Assembly: GCA_945865935.1 (NCBI GenBank)
Contig: CAMBFI010000005.1
Coordinates: 62,001-126,000, forward strand
Direction of reading: 5' to 3'
From: Bordetella parapertussis
Lineage (GTDB): Bacteria; Pseudomonadota; Gammaproteobacteria; Burkholderiales; Burkholderiaceae_B
Length of the DNA stretch: 64,000 nucleotides
Made by a program: the position numbers and the translations under genes. Shown in pieces: positions 42,387 through 50,646 of this stretch. The notes under the pieces are model-generated. The model saw only the letters and a list, made by a program, of their open reading frames with translations, had not been told where the DNA came from and made no database searches. Numbering within the stretch: the first letter of the stretch is position 1; every line of letters starts with the position of its first letter.

Positions 42387-43244
42387 TTGTTTAGTTATCG
42401 CCACGGCTTTCACGCTGGCAATCATGCGGATGTACTCAAACACATCGTACTGACCCAAATTCTCCGCTATTTCAATCAAAAGGAAACGCCTTACTGGTTC
42501 ATCGACCTCCATGCGGGCGCAGGTCTATACGACCTAGAGGGCCAATGGGCGCAAAAGAAGGGCGAATACTTAGGCGGTATTGCTCCAGTATGGGAGGCTA
42601 ACAATCCGCCTGCGGCCGTGCTCCATTATCTTGACCTCATCAAGGAGCTGAATCCTGACGGAGAGTTGCGAATCTACCCCGGCTCACCTTGGGTTGCCTT
42701 AGAAAGCTGTCGCGAACAAGACAAGTTACGGCTCTTCGAGTTGCACCCAAGCGAAGCAGATATCCTGAGGTTGAACCTTGAGCATCGCGGCTCGCGTAGC
42801 CTGCGCCAAACCAATCTCTATGCGGAGGATGGCTTCGCCGGGCTCAAAGCCCACATCCCACCGCCGAGCAGACGAGCGATCGTTTTAATCGATCCCTCGT
42901 ATGAAGATAAAAACGATTATCGACAGGTTGTCGTGACGCTCAAAGATGCCATGCAGCGCTTTCCCACAGGCTGCTACGCCGTCTGGTACCCACAGGTGTT
43001 GCGTCGCGAAGCACAAGACCTCCCTCGCCAGCTCGAGCGTATCGCAGGAAACAGCTGGACACACGCGAGCCTATCGATACAGAAACCAGCGTCTGACGGC
43101 CTCGGGCTCTATGGCAGCGGCATGTTCGTCATTAACCCACCCTGGACACTGAATGCCGAGCTAAAACAAACGCTACCATGGCTAGTGAGCACCTTGGGGG
43201 TCGATGCACGGGCCGCCTACAAATTAGATTTTCTTGATAAATAG
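42387..43244 (+). CDS. rlmJ: 23S rRNA A2030 N6-methyltransferase RlmJ
   Basis: RlmJ methylates A2030 of 23S rRNA. The 285-residue product begins M-F-S-Y-R-H-G-F-H-A-G-N-H-A-D-V-L-K-H, the conserved RlmJ N-terminus, which fixes an unusual TTG start at 42387; a CCGGAG ribosome-binding site lies 6 bases upstream. The methyltransferase motif reads D-P-S-Y-E, where E. coli has D-P-P-Y-E, a conservative change in the catalytic loop. It starts 30 bases after the ugpQ-like gene and may be cotranscribed with it. Confidence 0.93.
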   Translation: MFSYRHGFHAGNHADVLKHIVLTQILRYFNQKETPYWFIDLHAGAGLYDLEGQWAQKKGEYLGGIAPVWEANNPPAAVLHYLDLIKELNPDGELRIYPGSPWVALESCREQDKLRLFELHPSEADILRLNLEHRGSRSLRQTNLYAEDGFAGLKAHIPPPSRRAIVLIDPSYEDKNDYRQVVVTLKDAMQRFPTGCYAVWYPQVLRREAQDLPRQLERIAGNSWTHASLSIQKPASDGLGLYGSGMFVINPPWTLNAELKQTLPWLVSTLGVDARAAYKLDFLDK

Positions 43245-43277
43245 AAAGCGCTAAATCGTCCGGCTTACCCGCACGCG

Positions 43278-44006
43278 CTAAAAGCTCTCGTGTGGTCCCA
43301 AATAACGCCATTGCCCTACCGGTAAGTCTGCCAACATCACGCGGCCGATACGCACGCGCTTAAGCCCCAGAACGGTTAAACCCACGAGCTCACACATGCG
43401 TCGAATCTGACGTTTCTTGCCCTCGCGCAACACAAAGCGCAGTTGATCGTCATTCTGCCACTCCACCAGTGCACGCTTCAAACGTTTACCGTCAAGTGAG
43501 AGCCCCTCGTTCAAAAGCTCGAGCGCGCCGGGCCGCAACTTGCCTTGCACCCGAACCAGATACTCTTTTTCAATTTCCGAGTCTTCCCCGATGAGGGTGC
43601 GCGCCACACGCCCATCTTGAGTCAAGACGAGCAGGCCGGTGGAATCGATATCCAGACGACCCGCCACGGCGAGCCCCCGAAGCTGGCTTCGATCAAACTG
43701 GATGGGACTGCGATCGGTGCGGGAACGGTTGGCCGCGATGACGAGCGCCACGGCGGGGATATACCCATCTTCGGCCTGACCTGACACATAGGCCATGGGC
43801 TTATTGATGAGAATCGTTACCCGCGCACTTTGCTGCGACGCAACATTTTTATCTAGCGTGATCGTTTGCTCAGCCGTTGCGCGCTCCCCAAGGGTTGCTA
43901 CGACGCCATCCACTTTGACCCAGCCTCGTTCGATGTAGCTGTCCGCCTCACGACGGGAGCACATACCGCGCTCCGCCATCAATTTAGAAATCCGCACTTT
44001 TTCCAT
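43278..44006 (-). CDS. RsuA/RluF-family rRNA pseudouridine synthase
   Basis: The 242-residue enzyme has an N-terminal S4 domain ([18 protein letters not shown]) and the pseudouridine synthase core with the catalytic aspartate in [12 protein letters not shown]. The closing K-R-Q-I-R-R-M-C-E and R-I-G-R-V-M-L segments are typical of the RsuA/RluB/E/F group; the short central region resembles RluF best, but the exact uridine target cannot be assigned. I start at the ATG at 44006; an ATG at 44027 shares CATG with the divergent ubiC start. It is convergent with rlmJ. Confidence 0.87.
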   Translation of the reverse strand: MEKVRISKLMAERGMCSRREADSYIERGWVKVDGVVATLGERATAEQTITLDKNVASQQSARVTILINKPMAYVSGQAEDGYIPAVALVIAANRSRTDRSPIQFDRSQLRGLAVAGRLDIDSTGLLVLTQDGRVARTLIGEDSEIEKEYLVRVQGKLRPGALELLNEGLSLDGKRLKRALVEWQNDDQLRFVLREGKKRQIRRMCELVGLTVLGLKRVRIGRVMLADLPVGQWRYLGPHESF

Positions 44007-44025
44007 AAATTGCGATAATACAGCC

Positions 44026-44574
44026 ATGCCGCAACCCGATACAGACCAGCGCTGGCGCCGGACTCCACCACCAGCCTTAAGCCAAACGCAAAAAGATTGG
44101 CTCATGCGTCCTGGCGCCCTGACCTCAGCCCTTCGGCAGGTAGGCAAACTTGAGTTACGCGTCTTAACCGAGAAGGTCCGCAGCCTGCCACGAGAAGATA
44201 GCCGCTTGGTCGGACTGCCCGCGGGTCAACCCGTCTGGGTCAGAGAAATTGCCATGCGCCTGAATGGCCTCGACTGCATCGTTGCGCGCAGCCTGACGCC
44301 TTTGCGCGCCTCCCACGGCGTATGGCAAGGTATTCGGCGGTTACGTACCCGGCCATTGGCTGACATGCTCTATCACGATGTCTCAATCCAGCGTTCTGAT
44401 TTTGAAGTGGCCCGCTTAGCCCGGCGCTGCGCGCTGTTTCAGACCGTGCGACGCAACCTGTCTGCTTCGGCCGCACTGCCTCTGCTCGCACGACGTTCTG
44501 TTTTCTGGCGGCATGGGCAAGCATTGCTCGTCTCTGAAGCCTTCTTACCGGCGTTCTGGAACGACGTTCAGTAG
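44026..44574 (+). CDS. ubiC: Chorismate-pyruvate lyase
   Basis: UbiC removes pyruvate from chorismate to give 4-hydroxybenzoate, the first committed step of ubiquinone synthesis and the substrate of UbiA. The 182-residue product has the betaproteobacterial pattern [13 protein letters not shown], then [15 protein letters not shown] and a closing [16 protein letters not shown]. The ATG at 44026 is preferred; an ATG at 44104 would cut off part of the conserved N-terminus. The stop overlaps the DsrE-like gene on the opposite strand by 7 bases. Confidence 0.9.
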   Translation: MPQPDTDQRWRRTPPPALSQTQKDWLMRPGALTSALRQVGKLELRVLTEKVRSLPREDSRLVGLPAGQPVWVREIAMRLNGLDCIVARSLTPLRASHGVWQGIRRLRTRPLADMLYHDVSIQRSDFEVARLARRCALFQTVRRNLSASAALPLLARRSVFWRHGQALLVSEAFLPAFWNDVQ

Positions 44575-44939
44575 ACCAATACCTTGCAATCTGGCGCAAG
44601 GGATTCTTCAAGCATACTGACCATGCCGATAATCTCTGTCGCCTCAGGAATCATGTCAGAGGGCGTCAAGTGACGGTCTCGCATCGCGGTTGAGCATAAG
44701 GCCACGCGTACCCCACTGCGTAACGCATCGTCTATATAGGCTGACAAAGGGCGACCAAGCGGAGCCACAGGAAGATCGCGCGCGGCATTCATGCGTTGAA
44801 ACAACTCCACGCTCGCACCCAAGGCATGCATGCTCACCTCTACATCCATCGCTGCAGCGCTGGCAGCAATCATAAAAGAGGTAGCGGCATGTTGAGGATC
44901 ATGCGTTCCGGTCTGCCAAAGTTGAATAACGAGTTTCAT
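44568..44939 (-). CDS. DsrE-family protein, last gene of the selenocysteine run
   Basis: The 123-residue product has the DsrE/DsrEFH fold pattern: an N-terminal K-L-V-I-Q-L-W strand, a helix rich in alanine (residues 18-31), and Cys82 in V-A-L-C-S-T-A-M-R-D-R, the position of the sulfur-carrying cysteine of DsrE/TusD proteins. A second cysteine (Cys118) lies near the end. Relatives relay persulfide sulfur between proteins. The ATG overlaps the stop of the lipoyl-carrier gene (ATGA), and the strand follows selA-selB-tRNA-Sec, which suggests sulfur or selenium handling. That role is an inference; the exact subfamily is not known to me. Confidence 0.75.
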   Translation of the reverse strand: MKLVIQLWQTGTHDPQHAATSFMIAASAAAMDVEVSMHALGASVELFQRMNAARDLPVAPLGRPLSAYIDDALRSGVRVALCSTAMRDRHLTPSDMIPEATEIIGMVSMLEESLAPDCKVLVY

Positions 44940-45406
44940 CAGGCGCCCTGATTAGGCTTGAAGTCTGCAAACGACGTCATCTGGTGCAAATCCATGAGCT
45001 CATTGGCTCGTACCGAAACGTCGGTTCCTTTAAGCAGTAGCGTCTGCGCGGCTGCCATATCTTGTACCGCGAGCCGTGACAGCCAATTCATGTAGGGACT
45101 GCGGCTAATCTTCGTCGGAGTGCTGACCAGGGGCTCGTTGACCTCTACAACCTCACACGCGAAAGGCGTACGAACGGAGAGTACCGTCTTGGCGACTTCA
45201 ACCAAGGCAAAGGCTTTGCCGGCTTCGATCTCACGTCCTACCGGACGTGGATTAAACATGTACAAGTCACCAACGAGCGCTAAGCCGAAAGCTGTGAGCC
45301 CAGCCTCAACCTGGCCCGCGCCGAGGTCCTTAAACCAGACATTGAGTTCTTGGTCGTAACTTAAATCATCGGGAAACTCGCAACCACGTACGTCAGCCAC
45401 AAACAC
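44939..45406 (-). CDS. GcvH-like lipoyl-carrier protein
   Basis: The 155-residue product has a lipoyl/H-protein fold: W-F-K-D-L-G-A-G-Q-V-E-A-G-L-T, V-G-D-L-Y-M-F-N-P, and the lipoylation region V-E-V-A-K-T-V-L-S-V, in which Lys73 aligns with the lipoylated lysine of GcvH. No gcvT, gcvP or other glycine-cleavage gene is in the window, so a separate carrier role is more likely than glycine cleavage, as with the lipoate-binding proteins of sulfur oxidation. The frame opens with GTG at 45406, a GGAG motif lies 5 bases upstream, and the tRNA-Sec 3' end is only 19 bases away. The extension after residue 120 is longer than in GcvH. Confidence 0.78.
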   Translation of the reverse strand: MFVADVRGCEFPDDLSYDQELNVWFKDLGAGQVEAGLTAFGLALVGDLYMFNPRPVGREIEAGKAFALVEVAKTVLSVRTPFACEVVEVNEPLVSTPTKISRSPYMNWLSRLAVQDMAAAQTLLLKGTDVSVRANELMDLHQMTSFADFKPNQGA

Positions 45407-45425
45407 ACTCCGTCAAGCGAAAGAT

Positions 45426-45522
45426 TGGCGGAAGAGTATGGGAGTCGAACCCACCAAGGACTGTACGACAGCCCCTCCCGGATTTGAAGTCCGGACGTCC
45501 CACCCGGGAGCGACACTCTTCC
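45426..45522 (-). tRNA. selC: Selenocysteine tRNA (anticodon TCA)
   Basis: The minus strand folds as a tRNA-Sec of 97 bases: an elongated acceptor stem starting GGAAGAG pairs with CTCTTCC, a long variable arm lies before the T arm (GGTTCGACTCC), and the genome-encoded 3' end is GCCA. The anticodon loop is CTTCAAA with TCA at 45485-45487, reading UGA. The length and the long acceptor arm distinguish it from tRNA-Ser. It lies 43 bases after selB and 19 bases before the GcvH-like gene on the same strand. It serves the in-frame UGA of fdnG at 54005-54007. Confidence 0.96.
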
Positions 45523-45565
45523 TTCTTACACAACAACTCAGCACCACACGCGACCGCTACCTCGC

Positions 45566-47506
45566 TTATCTATTTGTAAGATACAACGCAGCATTTCTCA
45601 GTATTCTATGATCCTTTTCCGCCACACGACCAGAACGGCCCAAGCTTACGAGACGGCGCGTCAACCCCACGCGATCAAAGCACTCCAGAATCTGGATCGC
45701 ACGCTTACGTCCGATCCCCAACTTGTCGCGAAAGCTCACCACACTGACAAAGCCTTGTTCAGCCACGGTTTCTCGAATCATATCCGCCATCCGAACCATG
45801 GTTGCGTCTGGATAAAAAAGATCCTTCACCAACTGCGTAAGTGCCGAAGTCCGCGCCTGCTTTTTAAACAGTAAACGGATTTCCTCATCGTTCGCACCCA
45901 CCAAAGCGGCCACATCGCGTACCCAAGGGGGATCAAATCCTGCATCCAGCAGCTTGGGTAACGCTCTCTCCCACAAGATGCGCTCAGGTCCAGAGAGCTC
46001 GACCTTATGGCCAACAGCGTGAATAAAGTTTCCCGTTAACGCAAACACCTCTGCAGTGACCTGAACCGCTAACCACGCCTTAAACACAGACGCGTCGAGC
46101 TCAGGCACCGCCATGCGCCGCAAACGCTCGTGGGCAAGCCCTGGCTCATCAGGATCAGATAGATGAAACGCGTCCAGACAGGCTTGTACACGCGAAGAAA
46201 GTTCATCTTGGGCGGCCGCGCCCAGAATCAGATCATGGGTTCCGTTCTGCAATTGGATCGCGAGGTGTGGCGCTAACCCTTGCAACAGCTCTTGGCTGCT
46301 GCGGTTCATCGCTGCTGCCCAATGCGTCAGGTCAAGCGGTACGCGAGCGTGCTCCATAAGACTAGTCAATGCCTGCACGGGATCACGCTCACGCAACAGG
46401 GACAATACGTCAAAACGTTCCAACTTTTTCCGACCGCGGACTGGTGGGGCGAGATCCATCACTAGCGCACCCGCGAGCGTATGTCGCGCACTCGCATCGC
46501 GCAATACGAGTCGATCATGCCAGCACAGCGCAAGGGGGCGGTCTAGAACGATTTGCGCCCAAGCCTCCTCCCCTGCACCCACTTGTCCACGATTCAAAAG
46601 AATCAAACGCGCAGACACTTGCTGGCACCCGTGATGCAACAACACGAGCTCACCGTCTTTGAGTCCGCGCTCTGCGTCGTGTGGAACAGTGATCAAACAA
46701 TCGGCACGTGCAGACTGCAACGCCAATTCGGGCGCAACTAGCCAGTCACCGCGTGACACTTGTTCAAGTTCCACACCCGACAAAACAATACCGCAGCGTT
46801 CACCGACACTTGCCTGTTGGGCCGATTGGTTTTGTGCATGAATCGAACGCACGCGTGCGTCAAACCCCGCATGGGCCAGTCGTACCCGCTCACCGACTGC
46901 CACACGACCTGCAATGACAGCACCCGTGACCGCAACCCCAATCCCCTTGACGACGAACACACGGTCAATCGCCAAACGAAAATAAGTGGGTGACTCGGAT
47001 GCCTGCGGCAAGGCCAACGCAAACAAGGCATCCCGTAGCGCCTCGACACCTTGTTGCGTACGAACCGAAACCGGAAATACAGAGACCTCACCGAAACGCG
47101 TTGAAGCGACATAGTCCAGCACTTGCTGTGTCACGACCGCTATGCGTTGCGCATCGACAAGATCCGTTTTGGTAATGGCGACCGCTAGTTGAGGAACGCC
47201 TAATAAATCCAAAATGCGCAAGTGCTCTAGCGTCTGGGGCATCAGGCCATCGTCGGCTGCAACGACCAACAAACCGTGATCCATGCCGATGGCACCAGCC
47301 GCCATCGTATGCACAAATTTTTCATGGCCTGGGACATCCACAAAGCCCACGACCGAGCCCGACGCAGTCGGCGCGTACGCGAAGCCAAGATCGATGGTGA
47401 TGCCGCGCGCCTTTTCCTCAGGCAGCCGGTCCGCGTTAACACCCGTCAAGGCCTCTACGAGCGAGGTCTTGCCGTGATCGATATGCCCAGCCGTACCGAT
47501 AATCAT
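45566..47506 (-). CDS. selB: Selenocysteine-specific elongation factor SelB
   Basis: SelB binds GTP, Sec-tRNA and the SECIS hairpin to recode UGA. The 646-residue protein has the GTPase motifs G-H-I-D-H-G-K-T, D-V-P-G-H-E and T-K-T-D near the N-terminus, elongation-factor domains II and III in the middle, and a C-terminal string of winged-helix domains (about residues 380-640) that bind the mRNA hairpin. It overlaps selA by four bases (ATGA) and is followed by tRNA-Sec. Its only visible client here is fdnG. Confidence 0.95.
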   Translation of the reverse strand: MIIGTAGHIDHGKTSLVEALTGVNADRLPEEKARGITIDLGFAYAPTASGSVVGFVDVPGHEKFVHTMAAGAIGMDHGLLVVAADDGLMPQTLEHLRILDLLGVPQLAVAITKTDLVDAQRIAVVTQQVLDYVASTRFGEVSVFPVSVRTQQGVEALRDALFALALPQASESPTYFRLAIDRVFVVKGIGVAVTGAVIAGRVAVGERVRLAHAGFDARVRSIHAQNQSAQQASVGERCGIVLSGVELEQVSRGDWLVAPELALQSARADCLITVPHDAERGLKDGELVLLHHGCQQVSARLILLNRGQVGAGEEAWAQIVLDRPLALCWHDRLVLRDASARHTLAGALVMDLAPPVRGRKKLERFDVLSLLRERDPVQALTSLMEHARVPLDLTHWAAAMNRSSQELLQGLAPHLAIQLQNGTHDLILGAAAQDELSSRVQACLDAFHLSDPDEPGLAHERLRRMAVPELDASVFKAWLAVQVTAEVFALTGNFIHAVGHKVELSGPERILWERALPKLLDAGFDPPWVRDVAALVGANDEEIRLLFKKQARTSALTQLVKDLFYPDATMVRMADMIRETVAEQGFVSVVSFRDKLGIGRKRAIQILECFDRVGLTRRLVSLGRSGRVAEKDHRILRNAALYLTNR

Positions 47507-48954
47507 TTTGTGGTGACCAAGCGCTGTGCGGCAGCCAGCATCGTTTCGCGCAACACCGAGACTTTATCTTCGGTGAGGCAACGCAAATCTAACAACAAGG
47601 TCTTATCGGACAGACGTCCGATCACCGCGATGTCTGAGCCTCTTAAGAGTCGCTCCAAGCGAACAACTTTTTTCTCGTGTGCACGATCAACCGCTGAGAT
47701 CGCCAACGCAACGGAAGGCAGACGCTCGACAGGCAAAGAACCCGAACCAATTTGAGACTTCACCGCCTGCGCGGTAATACTTAAACCGCAGGCAGCGAGC
47801 GCATCATGCAGAGTCGGAATCAACCCGTCCGCTTGCGCTTGCATCGACGACGCCGGGCGCGTAAATAACTGAATGACCTTCACCCGTTCGGGCAGAGTCG
47901 CAGGATTTCGGTACATCCGCAACACAGATTCCAGCGCGGCCAGCGTGATCTTTCCGACACGCAAGATACGCTTGAGCGGATTTTTTTTGATGCGCTGGAT
48001 AAGGTCCTTACGACCGACCAGAATGCCCGCCTGCGGTCCGCCCAACAACTTATCGCAACTAAAGGTCACCAAATCGGCACCGTCTGCAATCGCCTCGGCA
48101 GGGGTAGGTTCTTTTGGCAACCCAAACTGTGTCAGATCTACCAACGTACCTGAGCCGAGATCCACCACAAATGGCACCTCTCGCTCGTGCGCAATCTTGG
48201 CTAACTCAGACTCAGGCACTTCTGCGGTGAAGCCTTGAACGACATAGTTACTCGTATGCACTTTCATCACAAGCGCGGTCTTCGGGCCGATCGCCTCCGC
48301 AAAATCGCGCGCATGAGTGCGGTTAGTCGTACCGACTTCAACGAGCCGCGCCCCTGCGCGCTTCATGATGTCGGGAATACGAAAAGCGCCTCCAATCTCG
48401 ATCAACTCACCGCGCGAGACAATGGTCTCCTTGCGATTGGATAACGCATGGAGCAAAAGAAAAACAGCTGCTGCATTATTGTTCACGACGGTTGCGGCCT
48501 CTGCACCCGTTAGCTCGCAGAGCAGTTCCTCAACCAGCTCATCGCGGTCACCGCGCTTGCCTTCACCGAGGTCGTACTCGAGCGCGCACGGCTCTGCGGC
48601 AGCGCTCGCCATCGCAGCGATCACCTCATCTGGCATGACCGCGCGCCCTAAATTCGTATGCAGCACTGTACCAGTGAGATTAATCACACGACGCAGATTA
48701 GGTCGTGCACGCGCAACCAAGCGCGCATCAATCAGCGCATGCAAGGACTGCTCAGAGGGCACGGCATCGAGATCGTTAGAACTGATTTTTTTGCGGATCT
48801 CGTCTAAGACCAGACGAATACAACGCAATAACTCATCACGCCCGTATGTAGAGATCCATTCACTGGCTGACGCAGGCAGCAGCAGCTTGTCGACAGAAGG
48901 AAGTTGGGCGAGTAACACTGACACGGGCGCACGCGCCACGGACTGAGGTTTCAT
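47503..48954 (-). CDS. selA: L-seryl-tRNA(Sec) selenium transferase SelA
   Basis: SelA converts seryl-tRNA-Sec to selenocysteyl-tRNA with selenophosphate, using pyridoxal phosphate. The 483-residue product has Lys302 in F-S-C-D-K-L-L-G-G-P-Q-A-G as the cofactor lysine, the N-L-T-G-T-V-L-H-T-N-L-G-R-A region, and the N-N-N-A-A-A-V-F segment. It starts 26 bases after fdhE and overlaps selB. Selenophosphate must come from SelD, whose gene is not in this window. Confidence 0.95.
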   Translation of the reverse strand: MKPQSVARAPVSVLLAQLPSVDKLLLPASASEWISTYGRDELLRCIRLVLDEIRKKISSNDLDAVPSEQSLHALIDARLVARARPNLRRVINLTGTVLHTNLGRAVMPDEVIAAMASAAAEPCALEYDLGEGKRGDRDELVEELLCELTGAEAATVVNNNAAAVFLLLHALSNRKETIVSRGELIEIGGAFRIPDIMKRAGARLVEVGTTNRTHARDFAEAIGPKTALVMKVHTSNYVVQGFTAEVPESELAKIAHEREVPFVVDLGSGTLVDLTQFGLPKEPTPAEAIADGADLVTFSCDKLLGGPQAGILVGRKDLIQRIKKNPLKRILRVGKITLAALESVLRMYRNPATLPERVKVIQLFTRPASSMQAQADGLIPTLHDALAACGLSITAQAVKSQIGSGSLPVERLPSVALAISAVDRAHEKKVVRLERLLRGSDIAVIGRLSDKTLLLDLRCLTEDKVSVLRETMLAAAQRLVTTK

Positions 48955-48980
48955 ATTGGGATCACATGTTGATGGGTCGT

Positions 48981-49922
48981 CTACTCACCAGTCGATGGTT
49001 CGTTCTGACCTGTTACAAAAAAGAAATTTCTGCCGGTCCGCTGATACCCCTCTGAGGCCAAAGCCAGGTCAAGATTGAGCGTCGCCAAATCATCTGCGCC
49101 GGGATCCATCAACGGATCTTTCGATTGAAACATGATTTTAATGTAACCGCCGCAGTCGTCACAGCATTCGCCTTGCACCAGGCTGTCAGGCGTTTCGCCA
49201 AGACGAGACACTTCTTTCGGGGTATCGCAATTGGTGCAACGCGCGCGCGGGGCATACCACTCAGACGCACACAAGGAGCAAACCAGATAGCGGTGACCAT
49301 CCCGATCACCCACGCGCAGCACACTCGTTACAGGATGCGAACCGCACACCGGACAAAGACCATTCTCGCCTTTATGCAGCTGCGTAAAACTCGACACCAG
49401 TTTCGCTTCGCGTGTCCAGAGCAGTTGCAAGGTCGCGCCGATAAACGGTGCAAGATCGGCCGCAACCAGTTGTTCCTCGGCAGCCAGCAAGGCTTGCGCC
49501 TGCTTGTGTTGCTCGGCCAGCGGCAGCGCGACTAAACGATCGAGCGCTGCGCGCACACCGTCGGGCAGCGTTTGCTTACGCAGCGCAGCCTCGAGCGCGC
49601 CCATGACCGTCTGCCAACGCGCGTCAGGCTTCCATGTGGAAATGGATAAAGGTGGAACCGAATGCTTAAAAGACTCTTGGACAACCGTCTCGTCTAGCGC
49701 GACCGTTTCGACAGAGCCCAGTGCGTCAACTTGAGCCTGTGCCAGTTGCGCACAAAATCCCAACCAGGCTGAATCCGCGTGCGTGGCGGCTAACTGAGCC
49801 AGACGTATTGCGCGATCTTGAAAAACCGCCCGCGCGTCCATAACCACCAATAGCGGTGTGTCATCTTCCGGCATTCCCTGAATTTCGCCAGGTTGAATCA
49901 ACTTAATCGCAGATACAGTCAT
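48981..49922 (-). CDS. fdhE: Formate dehydrogenase accessory protein FdhE
   Basis: FdhE is needed to make active respiratory formate dehydrogenase. The 313-residue protein has four CxxC pairs in its C-terminal half (C-P-V-C-G, C-S-L-C-A, C-T-N-C-D and C-C-D-D-C-G), the rubredoxin-like metal centre typical of the family, and no signal peptide. It lies between fdnI and selA; a terminator at 49940-49977 separates it from the structural genes, so it may head its own unit with selA-selB. Confidence 0.92.
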   Translation of the reverse strand: MTVSAIKLIQPGEIQGMPEDDTPLLVVMDARAVFQDRAIRLAQLAATHADSAWLGFCAQLAQAQVDALGSVETVALDETVVQESFKHSVPPLSISTWKPDARWQTVMGALEAALRKQTLPDGVRAALDRLVALPLAEQHKQAQALLAAEEQLVAADLAPFIGATLQLLWTREAKLVSSFTQLHKGENGLCPVCGSHPVTSVLRVGDRDGHRYLVCSLCASEWYAPRARCTNCDTPKEVSRLGETPDSLVQGECCDDCGGYIKIMFQSKDPLMDPGADDLATLNLDLALASEGYQRTGRNFFFVTGQNEPSTGE

Positions 49923-49939
49923 TTCTTTATCTCAATCAC

Positions 49940-49977
49940 TAAAAAGAACAAGGGGAAGAATATCAGTCTTCCCCTTG
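49940..49977 (-). terminator. Intrinsic terminator between fdnI and fdhE
   Basis: An 11-bp perfect stem, CAAGGGGAAGA against TCTTCCCCTTG, with a 7-base loop lies 32 bases after the fdnI stop. On the minus strand it is followed by TTCTTTTT, a U-rich tail. It should end most fdnGHI transcripts before fdhE. Confidence 0.85.
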
Positions 49978-50008
49978 ATTTCCCTACTCGTCCGCAAAGC
50001 GGATCGGG

Positions 50009-50635
50009 TTACTTACCGCCTGTGACTTCCTTGAACCAGCCTGGGTGGTGCTTGCGCGCCCAAGCACGGCTCACGATACCCGTGCGCATCGCGCCAATCG
50101 TACCCTGAACCCAAATTGCCGCATACACATGCACGATGATGGTCAGGATCAAGACCCAGGCCGACAACGCATGCACGAGCGCAGCAACACGATTCACATC
50201 AACAGGAACGTAATGTGAAAAGTATGGGCGCCAGAAGGCAAAGCCCGACACCGTGAGCAACAGCATCGAAATGACCATTACCCAGAACGCAAGCTTTTGT
50301 CCACCGTTGTAGCGACCAACTTCTGGCAGCTTCTCGTGATGTCCATTGAGCACATCGCCGATTTGGCCGAGCCATTTACGGTCGTTCGCATTCAGGACAT
50401 TGTGATGCCAGAACTTGAACATGATGCCTACAAACAAGACGAACATCGAGACCCCGATGAAAGGGTGCAAAATGCGTGTCCAAGAGCCACCGCCAAACAG
50501 GCCGGTTAGAAAGTACATGGAAGGATGAAAGAGCGCGAGGCCCGACAACCCAGCCAGAACGAACAGCAGCGCGACGATCCAGTGGTTCGCACGATCCGAA
50601 CCACTGTAACGCACCAAACCGTTTTGATTAGACAT
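50009..50635 (-). CDS. fdnI: Formate dehydrogenase gamma subunit, cytochrome b556
   Basis: The 208-residue membrane subunit anchors the enzyme in the inner membrane and passes electrons to quinone. Four hydrophobic segments are visible (about residues 15-35, 50-72, 112-130 and 150-172), with histidines in R-A-N-H-W-I-V and H-A-L-S-A-W that fit the two heme b ligands. Length matches the E. coli FdnI/FdoI family (about 211-217). It lies 11 bases after fdnH and is followed by an intrinsic terminator. Confidence 0.92.
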   Translation of the reverse strand: MSNQNGLVRYSGSDRANHWIVALLFVLAGLSGLALFHPSMYFLTGLFGGGSWTRILHPFIGVSMFVLFVGIMFKFWHHNVLNANDRKWLGQIGDVLNGHHEKLPEVGRYNGGQKLAFWVMVISMLLLTVSGFAFWRPYFSHYVPVDVNRVAALVHALSAWVLILTIIVHVYAAIWVQGTIGAMRTGIVSRAWARKHHPGWFKEVTGGK

Positions 50636-50646
50636 GGTGGTTCTCC

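Noticed and set aside
44939-45406. Annotation as the glycine-cleavage H protein GcvH.
   Set aside because: Lipoyl lysine is present, but no gcvT or gcvP is nearby and the C-terminus is longer than in GcvH; a generic lipoyl-carrier name is safer.
45523-45565. A possible promoter for tRNA-Sec.
   Set aside because: I found no convincing -10/-35 pair in the 43 bases after selB.
48317-48946. A 209-codon plus-strand frame opposite selA.
   Set aside because: It is a shadow of selA with low-complexity serine/arginine content.
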